Source: Achromobacter sp. AONIH1 (GTDB taxonomy: Bacteria > Pseudomonadota > Gammaproteobacteria > Burkholderiales > Burkholderiaceae_B). Taken from it: 64,000 nt of DNA. Below are positions 25,243 to 31,680 of the stretch, one piece after another (position 1 is the first letter of the stretch; every line of letters starts with the position of its first letter). A program made the position numbers and the translations under genes. The DNA is taken from NCBI RefSeq assembly GCF_002902905.1, contig NZ_CP026124.1:2542001-2606000 (forward strand), given 5' to 3'. The notes beneath the pieces are model-generated. The model was given only the letters and a program-made list of their open reading frames with translations. It was not told the DNA's origin and did no database searches.

Positions 25243-26148
25243 TCAGTCTTGTTCGAAGTCGGTGGCCGCGCATTCCAGCAGCCAGCTGCGGAATGCATCG
25301 ATCAGCGGATCGCCGTCGCGCGTTTTCGGCGTGCACAGGAAGTAGCCACGGCGGCTCGAGATCGACATGCCGGCGGGGACCGCGACGCGGCCAGCCTGCT
25401 CATCCATCTGCACCAGGCAGCGCGGCGACAGCACGACGCCGAAGTTGTTGGCCACCGCGTCAATGGCGGCGGCCATGATGTTGAACTCGGAATCCAGCAT
25501 CTTGGGAGCGGGCTGTCCGTAGGCCTCGCACCATTGCTGCCACATCTCCGGCGCTTCCACGTGATACAGCAGTGGCTGGCGCAGCAGGTCCGCGGGCGAA
25601 TGGATGCCGGGCAGGACCGAAGGGTGGCAGACGGGCACGATCTCGCGGCCGATGATGTAGGTGCTGCGCAGATGCCGGGGCCATTGACCGGTGGCCGATT
25701 TGCGCCAGTAGAGCCAGCAGTCCACGTCCTTTTCGAGGAAATCGTCGTCCAGCACGTTGGGCTGGATGATCACGCGCACGCCTGGCATGCGCGCATGGAA
25801 TTGGGGCAGGCGCGGCACCAGCCAGCGCATCGACAGCGTGGAGACGGTGCGCAGGCGCAGCACGCCGCGCGGCGATGCGTGGGCCTGGACGCTGGCGACC
25901 GCGTCCGCCAGCGTGCGCATCGCGGGCTCGATCTGTTCGTACAACCGTTGCCCTGTCGGTGTCAGCGAAACGCCACGGCCGTTGCGCAGGAACAAGGGCA
26001 TGCCGAGGCGGCTTTCAAGGCGCTGCACACAACGGCTGACGCCGCCTTGCGTAACGCACAGGGTCTGTGCCGCGGCGGAGAAGCTGCCCACCTGCGCGAC
26101 GGCGAGAAAGGCATGGAGTTCGGGCATGGAAGGGAGCAGCAATCGCAT
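25243..26148 (-). CDS. LysR-family transcriptional regulator (GcvA-like), paralogue 2
   Basis: This 301-residue protein begins MRLLLPSMPELHAFLAVAQ. The helix-turn-helix reads AAAQTLCVTQGGVSRCVQRLESRLGMPLF. It has the same length and domain plan as the gene immediately downstream, so the pair is a tandem duplication. The effector domains differ enough (for example VDCWLYWRK versus TDCWIVPRP) that they may sense different ligands. A candidate regulatory stretch of about 370 bp separates it from the divergent OmpR-type gene at 26518. Confidence 0.88.
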   Translation of the reverse strand: MRLLLPSMPELHAFLAVAQVGSFSAAAQTLCVTQGGVSRCVQRLESRLGMPLFLRNGRGVSLTPTGQRLYEQIEPAMRTLADAVASVQAHASPRGVLRLRTVSTLSMRWLVPRLPQFHARMPGVRVIIQPNVLDDDFLEKDVDCWLYWRKSATGQWPRHLRSTYIIGREIVPVCHPSVLPGIHSPADLLRQPLLYHVEAPEMWQQWCEAYGQPAPKMLDSEFNIMAAAIDAVANNFGVVLSPRCLVQMDEQAGRVAVPAGMSISSRRGYFLCTPKTRDGDPLIDAFRSWLLECAATDFEQD

Positions 26149-26517
26149 GGAAAAAGCCCGAAAGGTATTCCGTTAGGTCATAGGTTGGAGCTGCATTGTC
26201 GATTGTTACGCGCTGAGACTCTGCTTAGATTAGTAACCGTTGCGTAATTCAGATATTGAAAACGCACGCATCTGCTTCGAATGCCTTGCATCGTCACTTT
26301 ATGTCGTTTTGTTTCGAAGTGGGTGATCGAGGGTCCGAGGCGGTTTCAGGAGGGGCGTCGGGCTTGTTCCGGGCCCTGGATGTTGGGGGTGTCGAAGCGG
26401 CGGCTGAATATTTTTCAATTTATATCAATTAACGCAGCTTTAGGCAGTACAGGGTTTATCCCGAATTGTGGATTAGGCGCACGGGCCGGTTGGTCATGCG
26501 GCGCATTGAGGTGAATC
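26149..26517. other. Non-coding divergent regulatory region
   Basis: This stretch of 369 bp between a LysR gene (minus) and an OmpR-type gene (plus) has no credible gene. It is clearly more AT-rich than its surroundings around 26405-26445 (TTTTTCAATTTATATCAATTAA). A degenerate relative of the right half of the 22-bp motif (minus strand TAACAAT, C, GACAA at 26189-26201) is visible, but the left half is not conserved. The ribosome site GAGGTG precedes the ATG at 26518. Confidence 0.4.
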
Positions 26518-27243
26518 ATGAAGATCGCAGTGTTGGGTGGCAAGCGCGAACAGGCCGAAGTGACGGCCATCTTGTTGAACGCGATTGGGCACGAGTGCTC
26601 CGTCCACGGACAGGGCAGCGTGTTCCTGCAGTCCGGGCAGGCGCAGGACTACGACTTTTTTGTCGTGGATGCGGGCCTGTCGACGGGGGGCATGGATCCG
26701 CTGCTGGTGGGCAAGGTCCGCGCGGCGGCGGGGCGCGCCCAGCCCATCCTGCTGCTGGCGGAGGCGGCGGATCTGGAAAACTGCGTGACCTCCTCGTTGG
26801 AAGACGGCGCGGACGATTGCATGAGCAAGCCGGTGCGCGCCGGCGAGCTGGCGGCGCGGGTGGGCGCGCTGCTGCGCCGGGCGTATCCCGATCAGGCGTT
26901 GCCGGCCGATCTGATCCGGGTCGGCGACTATGAAATCGATCCCGTGGGCCGGACCGCCATGTTGCGCGGCCAGCCGGTGAAGCTGTCGCGCCGCGAATTC
27001 GATCTGGGCCTGTACCTGTTCCGGCATATTGGTCGTCTGGTGCCGCGCATCGTGCTGGAAAAAGCAATCTGGGGCCGCTCGCTGGAATTCGATTCCAAGA
27101 CGCTGGACACGCATGTCTACCGCTTGCGGGTGAAGCTGCAGTTGCAGCCTGAAAACGGGCTCCAGCTCAGCAGCGTCTACGCGCAGGGATTCCGCCTGAT
27201 GCCCGTGATGGCGCTCGCCGCCAGCCAGAAAGCCTATGCCTAG
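26518..27243 (+). CDS. OmpR-type winged-helix regulator with degenerate receiver
   Basis: This 241-residue protein has a receiver-like domain (1-115) and an OmpR winged helix (about 145-235). The aspartate (FFVVDAGL, about D51) and lysine (MSKPVR) are kept. The acidic pair is missing (IAVLGGKREQ) and the conserved Thr/Ser is alanine (LLLAEAAD), so normal phosphorylation is doubtful. Its DNA-binding domain is highly similar to that encoded at 22441: both have EFDLxLYLFR, GRLVxR, LEKAIWGR, SKTxDTH and a QPENGLQL..SVYAQGFRL end. The two may bind similar sites. Confidence 0.85.
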   Translation: MKIAVLGGKREQAEVTAILLNAIGHECSVHGQGSVFLQSGQAQDYDFFVVDAGLSTGGMDPLLVGKVRAAAGRAQPILLLAEAADLENCVTSSLEDGADDCMSKPVRAGELAARVGALLRRAYPDQALPADLIRVGDYEIDPVGRTAMLRGQPVKLSRREFDLGLYLFRHIGRLVPRIVLEKAIWGRSLEFDSKTLDTHVYRLRVKLQLQPENGLQLSSVYAQGFRLMPVMALAASQKAYA

Positions 27244-27273
27244 CGTGTCGCCCATGTATCCGAGGGGCGCGCC

Positions 27274-27654
27274 GTGGTGAGTCTTAGCGAACTGACCGTG
27301 CTCGATCTGTTGATCCGGATCTGCGCCGAGGCCGAGGCGCATTCCGACGGCGCGAGCGCGCCCGGTCCCGGCGCCGGGGGGAGCGCCGGGACCGGAAGGG
27401 GGGAGCCGGCCTCGGGCGAGGCGCGGGCCGCATCCATGTGCGAGTCCTGTCTGAGCCTGCCGCTGGGCATGGCGGTCAGCATGGAGTCGCATCCGCGGCT
27501 AGGCCTGGTGGATTGCGTGGAGGTCGACGGCGACCCGGTCAACCGCTATGAGCACTATTGCTGTGTGTCATGCCAGACGCGCTGGATCCGCTATGTCGAC
27601 CGCTGGGGCACGGACATGGGGTTCCGGCTGGGCGAGCAATCCTACGACGTGTAG
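27274..27654 (+). CDS. Small cysteine-rich protein, possible zinc ribbon
   Basis: This hypothetical protein of 126 residues starts at GTG 27274 or the adjacent GTG. Two cysteine pairs (MCESCL at about 55-58 and HYCCVSCQ at about 95-100) are spaced as in a zinc-ribbon fold and flank a region with SHPRLGLVDCVEVDG. A Gly/Ala-rich linker lies at residues 28-50. It is 30 bp downstream of the OmpR-type gene and probably co-transcribed. Its 3' end overlaps the convergent gene by 13 bp. Function unknown. Confidence 0.65.
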   Translation: MVSLSELTVLDLLIRICAEAEAHSDGASAPGPGAGGSAGTGRGEPASGEARAASMCESCLSLPLGMAVSMESHPRLGLVDCVEVDGDPVNRYEHYCCVSCQTRWIRYVDRWGTDMGFRLGEQSYDV

Positions 27655-27980
27655 GGGTAGGCATTGCGCAGATAGCCCGCGCTGTCTGCGTCCGCGCAGG
27701 TGAGTTGCGCCGAGACTTCCTGGCCGCCCAGGGTCCAGTTCGCGGCCCAGCTGCGCACGCCCGGCAGCTTGGTGGCGGCTTCTCTTTTCTGGCCGCCAAA
27801 GTGCCGCTGCGCGAACTCAGACAGCGCGGCGACCGCCGCGTCGAACGGCAGCGCCGTGTCCAGCATCCACATCTCGTAGACCTTGCCCGATTCTTCGTCG
27901 TGCTCGACGGCAAGCTCCCCGCGCGGTTCGAAGCCGTCGGGTAGCGGAAGGGAGGCTAGGGATAGGGCCATGCGCGGCAT
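27642..27980 (-). CDS. Hypothetical protein downstream of tRNA-Ser
   Basis: This protein of 112 residues (MPRMALSLASLPLPDGFEPRG onwards) has the pattern of a small conserved betaproteobacterial protein: EHDEESGKVYEMWMLDTALPFDAAVAALSEFAQRHFG in parts, then VRSWAANWTLGGQEVSAQLTCADA. A longer in-frame reading would run back through the tRNA gene and is rejected. The start at 27980 lies only 5 nt after the encoded CCA of tRNA-Ser; ATG 27971 is an alternative. No function is recognised. Confidence 0.65.
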   Translation of the reverse strand: MPRMALSLASLPLPDGFEPRGELAVEHDEESGKVYEMWMLDTALPFDAAVAALSEFAQRHFGGQKREAATKLPGVRSWAANWTLGGQEVSAQLTCADADSAGYLRNAYPYTS

Positions 27981-27985
27981 CGTGT

Positions 27986-28075
27986 TGGCGGAAGCGGTGG
28001 GATTCGAACCCACGAAGGGCGTAAACCCTTGCCGGTTTTCAAGACCGGTGCCTTCAACCGCTCGGCCACGCTTCC
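27986..28075 (-). tRNA. tRNA-Ser(UGA)
   Basis: The minus strand folds as a 90-nt class II tRNA including an encoded CCA. Acceptor arms GGAAGCG and CGCTTCC pair, the anticodon stem is CCGGT/ACCGG with loop CTTGAAA (anticodon UGA), there is a long variable arm (GCAAGGGTTTACGCCCTTC), and the T arm is GTGGGTTCGAATCCCAC. Discriminator G precedes CCA, as is usual for serine. Confidence 0.93.
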
Positions 28076-28176
28076 TGGTGTCGGGACGGCGCCGATCGCC
28101 AGGCAAACGTTTTGCCGGCGATGGCTTGCATGCCATCCGAAGGGCGCAATAATAATCCATTTGCTACCCAGGAGGC

Positions 28177-29157
28177 ATGATGAAGGCTGTTGAAATCTCC
28201 CGCCCCGGCGGTCCGGACGTGTTGGTGCCGGTGGAACGACCCATGCCGGAGCCCGGTCCGGGCGAGGTGCTGATCAAGGTCAGCGCGGCCGGCATCAACC
28301 GTCCCGACGTATTCCAGCGCAAGGGCGCCTATCCGCCGCCGCGCGGCGCGTCGGACCTGCCCGGCCTGGAAGTGGCCGGCGAAATCGTGTCCGGCGACGC
28401 GGCTGCCGGCGGCCTGGCGATCGGCGACAAGGTCTGCGCGCTGGTCGCGGGCGGCGGCTATGCCGAATACTGCGTCGCGCCCGCGGCCCAGTGCCTGCCG
28501 ATTCCGCGCGGCCTTTCCGACATCGAAGCCGCCGGCCTGCCCGAAACCTACTTCACCGTCTGGAGCAACGTGTTCGACCGCGGCGGTCTGGCCGAGGGCG
28601 AGGCGCTGCTGGTCCATGGCGGCGCCAGCGGCATCGGCACCACGGCCATCCAGCTGGCCCGCGCGATGGGCAACCCGGTCTACGCCACCGTCGGCAGCGA
28701 TGAGCGCGCCCGCGCCGTGGAAGCGCTGGGGGCCGCGCGCGGCATCAACTACAAGACCCAGGACTTCGTGAAGGAAGTGCTGGACGCCACCGGCGGACGC
28801 GGCGTGGACGTGGTCCTGGACATGGTGGCGGGCGACTACATCGGTCGCGACATCCAGTGCCTGGCCGACGACGGCCGCATTGTCATCATCGCGCAGCTGG
28901 GCGGCGCCCATGCCAATGTGGACACGGCGCAGGTCATGCGTCGCCGGCTCACCATCACCGGTTCCACGCTGCGTCCGCGCCCAGTGGCCTTCAAGGGCGC
29001 CATCGCCCGCGCGCTGCGCGAGCGCGCCTGGCCGTTGCTGGAGCAGGGCGCCATCAAGCCGATCGTCCACGCCACCTTCCCGCTGGCCCAGGCCGCCCAG
29101 GCCCACGCCATGATGGAAAGCGGCGAGAACATCGGCAAGATCATCCTGACCGTATAG
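28177..29157 (+). CDS. NAD(P)H:quinone oxidoreductase, zinc-type alcohol dehydrogenase superfamily (PIG3-like)
   Basis: This 326-residue medium-chain dehydrogenase/reductase of the quinone oxidoreductase branch lacks the zinc-binding cysteines. It has the N-terminal GroES-like part (EVLIKVSAAGINRPDVFQRKG), GLEVAGEIV, the Rossmann motif GGASGIGTTAIQLA, and VVLDMVAGDYIGRD. It reduces quinones or other electrophilic carbonyls with NADPH. In Burkholderiales a gene of this type commonly precedes tpiA, as here. A 22-nt GC-rich hairpin (29168-29189) follows the stop, without a T run. Confidence 0.9.
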   Translation: MMKAVEISRPGGPDVLVPVERPMPEPGPGEVLIKVSAAGINRPDVFQRKGAYPPPRGASDLPGLEVAGEIVSGDAAAGGLAIGDKVCALVAGGGYAEYCVAPAAQCLPIPRGLSDIEAAGLPETYFTVWSNVFDRGGLAEGEALLVHGGASGIGTTAIQLARAMGNPVYATVGSDERARAVEALGAARGINYKTQDFVKEVLDATGGRGVDVVLDMVAGDYIGRDIQCLADDGRIVIIAQLGGAHANVDTAQVMRRRLTITGSTLRPRPVAFKGAIARALRERAWPLLEQGAIKPIVHATFPLAQAAQAHAMMESGENIGKIILTV

Positions 29158-29400
29158 GGAAACTCGGGTGCGTCGGCACGCCGGCGCACAACAGGATACA
29201 ATCGCAGGTTTCGCCTGGAATTTTTTCCAGGCAGACCCGTGGGCGAATGTTTCATGGGCCGCAGCCTGCCGTCGTCGGCGCACTCCTGGTGCCGCCCAAG
29301 CGGCAGCCCCCCGGCCCGGAGGCACCCGTCCGGCGGCGGTCTGGCCTCGCGGCTGGCCGGCGGCCGGCCTCCCGGGCTCACCCTTTCTGACCTTTGCGCC

Positions 29401-30147
29401 ATGACTTCAGTCGAAAACCGCGCCCGCCTCGTGCTGGGCAACTGGAAGATGAACGGCAACCTGGCCGAGAACGCCGCGCTGCTGACCGAACTGCGCGCCG
29501 TGGATGCCGCCAGCCATTGCCAGATCGGCGTCTGCGTGCCGTTCCCGTACCTGGCCCAGGCCGCTTCCGCCCTGACCGGCAGCAGCGTCAGCTGGGGCGC
29601 GCAGGATGTCAGCGCTCAGGAAAAGGGCGCCTACACGGGCGAAGTCTCCGGCGCGATGCTGAAGGAATTCGGCTGCCGCTGGGCCCTGGCCGGCCACTCC
29701 GAGCGTCGCGTGCTGCACGGCGAGACCGACCAGATCGTGGCGGACAAGTCGCGCGCCGCGCTGGCCGCCGGCCTGACTCCCGTGGTCTGCGTGGGCGAAT
29801 CGCTGGCCGATCGCGACGCCGGCAACACGCTGGCCGTCATCGAGCGCCAGCTCAAGCCCGTGCTGGCCCTGGGCGCCGAAGCCGTGTCGCGCATGGTCCT
29901 GGCCTATGAGCCGGTCTGGGCCATCGGCACCGGCCGCAGCGCCAGCCCCGAGCAGGCCCAGGAAGTCCACGGCGCCATCCGCGCCGCCCTGCGCGCGCTG
30001 GGCGCGGCCCAGGTGCAAGTGCTGTACGGCGGCAGCGTCAAGGCGGCCAATGCCGCCAGCCTGTTCGCCATGGCCGACATCGACGGCGCCCTGGTCGGCG
30101 GCGCGTCGCTCGTGGCCGATGAATTCCTGCGCATCGCCGCCATCTAA
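29401..30147 (+). CDS. tpiA: Triosephosphate isomerase
   Basis: This 248-residue glycolytic enzyme interconverts dihydroxyacetone phosphate and glyceraldehyde 3-phosphate. The active-site residues are K16 in GNWKMNG, H99 in LAGHSERR and E170 in AYEPVWAIGTG; the phosphate-binding loop YGGSVKAAN is near the C-terminus. I chose ATG 29401; a longer frame from 29239 would add a low-complexity extension that is not part of TIM. It is followed by secG after 23 bp. Confidence 0.97.
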   Translation: MTSVENRARLVLGNWKMNGNLAENAALLTELRAVDAASHCQIGVCVPFPYLAQAASALTGSSVSWGAQDVSAQEKGAYTGEVSGAMLKEFGCRWALAGHSERRVLHGETDQIVADKSRAALAAGLTPVVCVGESLADRDAGNTLAVIERQLKPVLALGAEAVSRMVLAYEPVWAIGTGRSASPEQAQEVHGAIRAALRALGAAQVQVLYGGSVKAANAASLFAMADIDGALVGGASLVADEFLRIAAI

Positions 30148-30170
30148 AAGTTTCCGTTCCGGAGTCCGTA

Positions 30171-30668
30171 ATGCCCCTGATTCTCAAAGTTCTGCTGGCC
30201 GTCCAAGTGATCTCGGCGCTGGCCATCATCATCCTGGTCCTGCTGCAGCAAGGCAAAGGCGCCGACATGGGGTCCGCGTTTGGCAGCGGCTCGGCCGGCA
30301 GCCTGTTCGGCGCCACCGGCGCGGCCAACTTCCTGTCGCGCATGACCAAGTGGTCCGCCGTCGTGTTCTTTGCCACCACCGCCGGCCTGGCCTATGTCAG
30401 CCACAAGGGCTCCTCCTCGGTCCTGGACGGCGGCGTGATGCAGAACTTCCCGGCCGACCGTTCCGTGCCCCAGGTGCCGGGCGGCGCATCGGTTCCCAGC
30501 GGCTCGTCCGTCCCGGGCGCATCCTCGGTTCCGGGCGCTTCGTCGGTTCCTGGCGCTTCGTCGGTTCCCGGCGCGGCTTCCGCCCCGGCCAAGCCCGACG
30601 CCTCGGTGCCTTCGGTTCCGGCGGCTCCCGCCTCGGGCGACAAGCCGGCGCAAACCCCTGCCAAGTAA
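30171..30668 (+). CDS. secG: Preprotein translocase subunit SecG
   Basis: This 165-residue inner-membrane subunit of the SecYEG channel has two transmembrane helices (about 3-25 and 59-77) joined by the conserved LLQQGKGADMGSAFGSGSAGSLFGATG loop. The C-terminal 75 residues are a Ser/Pro/Val/Gly-rich tail with four tandem copies of SSVPGA-like units, which is longer than in E. coli SecG. It follows tpiA closely and ends before a strong terminator. Confidence 0.95.
   Translation: MPLILKVLLAVQVISALAIIILVLLQQGKGADMGSAFGSGSAGSLFGATGAANFLSRMTKWSAVVFFATTAGLAYVSHKGSSSVLDGGVMQNFPADRSVPQVPGGASVPSGSSVPGASSVPGASSVPGASSVPGAASAPAKPDASVPSVPAAPASGDKPAQTPAK
30504..30575 (+). repeat. Four tandem 18-nt repeats inside secG
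   Basis: Four in-frame 18-nt units (30504-521, 522-539, 540-557, 558-575) encode Ser-Ser-Val-Pro-Gly-Ala. Units 2-4 differ from each other only at third codon positions. Because the unit is a multiple of three, slippage would change tail length without breaking the frame. Confidence 0.85.
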
Positions 30669-30725
30669 GGCATGCGCTCGCGGCCGGCCCCTGTGCACAG
30701 GGGGCGGCTGTGGCTACGCAGCGAG

Positions 30726-30748
30726 AAGCCGGCGTGAGCCGGCTTTTT
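30726..30748 (+). terminator. Rho-independent terminator after secG
   Basis: A perfect 8-bp stem (AAGCCGGC / GCCGGCTT) with a 4-nt loop (GTGA) runs directly into five Ts, 58 bp after the secG stop. Confidence 0.85.
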
Positions 30749-30918
30749 GCTTGGTGGGCGTCAAGCACATTGGGCCGTGAGTAGCGTGAGTTGATTACGT
30801 AATTTCATGCTAGAATGCTCGACTTTCTGGCATTGCCTTCATGACAAGCGCCAGAATGGCATGCGAATAGCAGGTGCCGGCCTTCGGGCTTGAGGCAACG
30901 AGCAAGACGCATGACCCC

Positions 30919-31003
30919 GCCGACGTGGTGAAATTGGTAGACACGCTATCTTGAGGGGGTAGTGGCGAAAGCTGTGCGAGTTCGAGTCTCGCCGTCGGCA
31001 CCA
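30919..31003 (+). tRNA. tRNA-Leu(GAG)
   Basis: This 85-nt class II tRNA has acceptor GCCGACG / CGTCGGC, D arm GGTGAAATTGGTAGAC, an anticodon loop CTTGAGG giving anticodon GAG, a variable arm, T arm GCGAGTTCGAGTCTCGC and an encoded ACCA end. In many Burkholderiales this tRNA lies between secG and nuoA; here a different gene cluster follows. Confidence 0.93.
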
Positions 31004-31034
31004 AGAATTTGTCCGGGCTCCGTCCTGGGAGTAT

Positions 31035-31069
31035 AAAACCCGCATCTCCGCCGCGAGATTGCGGGTTTT
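31035..31069 (+). terminator. Rho-independent terminator after tRNA-Leu(GAG)
   Basis: A long stem (AAAACCCGCA..TCTC paired with GAGA..TTGCGGGTTTT) with loop CGCCGC ends in a T run, 32 bp downstream of the tRNA. The stem also starts with an A run, so it may act in both directions. Confidence 0.8.
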
Positions 31070-31291
31070 CTGCTATCTGGGCCTGTGGGTGAGCTGTTTT
31101 TGTTTGTTGGTCCGCCATATCGATGGGGCATGTGCTTTGCTGCAAGGGCTGGCCGCCACGGCATTTTGTCGACAGGGGTATGGCCTGATCCTGGTTGCCG
31201 TCGGAATAGGGTTTTTCGAACCGTCGTCTGGCTAGATTAAATGCCTGCATTTCTTGTATGGAAATGTGGGTTTTTTATTGCCTCATCCTGA

Positions 31292-31558
31292 TTATTTTGC
31301 CGGGCAGGTTCCGAGAATTTCGGGGGCCAGTGGCTCAAGGTCCTTTGTGGACATGGTCAATAGCGCGTCTCCCTTGATATTCCGCTTCACGATCCCTAAT
31401 GCGCACTCGCAATAGCTAGTCTTGCCGTAGCTCGTCGCTTCGCAGCTTTTCTTGAAGTTCCGGTCGAACTCGGGTTCTCGCGAGCAGGCCGCCAGCAAGA
31501 ATGGCACCAATAGGCAAAGAAGGTAACGATGCAAATTTTTGTGACGCATTGTTAACAT
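31292..31558 (-). CDS. Small lipoprotein of unknown function
   Basis: This 88-residue protein has a lipoprotein signal (lipobox LLAAC, Cys25). Four cysteines in the short mature part (SCEATS, YCECALG, GTCPAK) suggest disulfides. The gene is divergent from srfA and noticeably AT-rich. Its promoter region overlaps that of the large plus-strand operon. It could be an accessory of that cluster, but nothing in the sequence shows this. Confidence 0.65.
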   Translation of the reverse strand: MLTMRHKNLHRYLLCLLVPFLLAACSREPEFDRNFKKSCEATSYGKTSYCECALGIVKRNIKGDALLTMSTKDLEPLAPEILGTCPAK

Positions 31559-31570
31559 ATTCCTTATAAT
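31541..31570 (+). promoter_or_regulatory. Candidate sigma-70 promoter of the srf operon
   Basis: A perfect -10 hexamer TATAAT (31565-31570) stands 18 bp after GTGACG (31541-31546), a 4-of-6 match to the -35 consensus, in an AT-rich stretch. It would give a leader of about 105 nt before the srfA ATG. A CTTGAG/CTCAAG dyad (31593-31616) lies in that leader and could be a repressor site. Confidence 0.45.
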
Positions 31571-31680
31571 CTAACATTATCTCAAATTAACGCTTGAGGC
31601 GATCGTCTTGCTCAAGGGCTGGGCAAGGTCCATCGTTTGTTCCCCATTTCTGGCCATCTGTAGCAGAGAAGTAACAAAAT

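Noticed and set aside
26185..26205. Fourth copy of the 22-bp motif upstream of the LysR gene at 25243
   Set aside because: Only the right half is similar (TAACAAT, C, GACAA on the minus strand, two mismatches) and the TTGAA block is absent.
29168..29189. GTGCG..CGCAC hairpin after the quinone oxidoreductase gene as a terminator
   Set aside because: The stem is strong but lacks a T run; it could be an RNA stabiliser or chance in GC-rich DNA.
29239..29400. N-terminal extension of triosephosphate isomerase
   Set aside because: The extension is low-complexity and precedes the conserved N-terminus; the family length fits the ATG at 29401.
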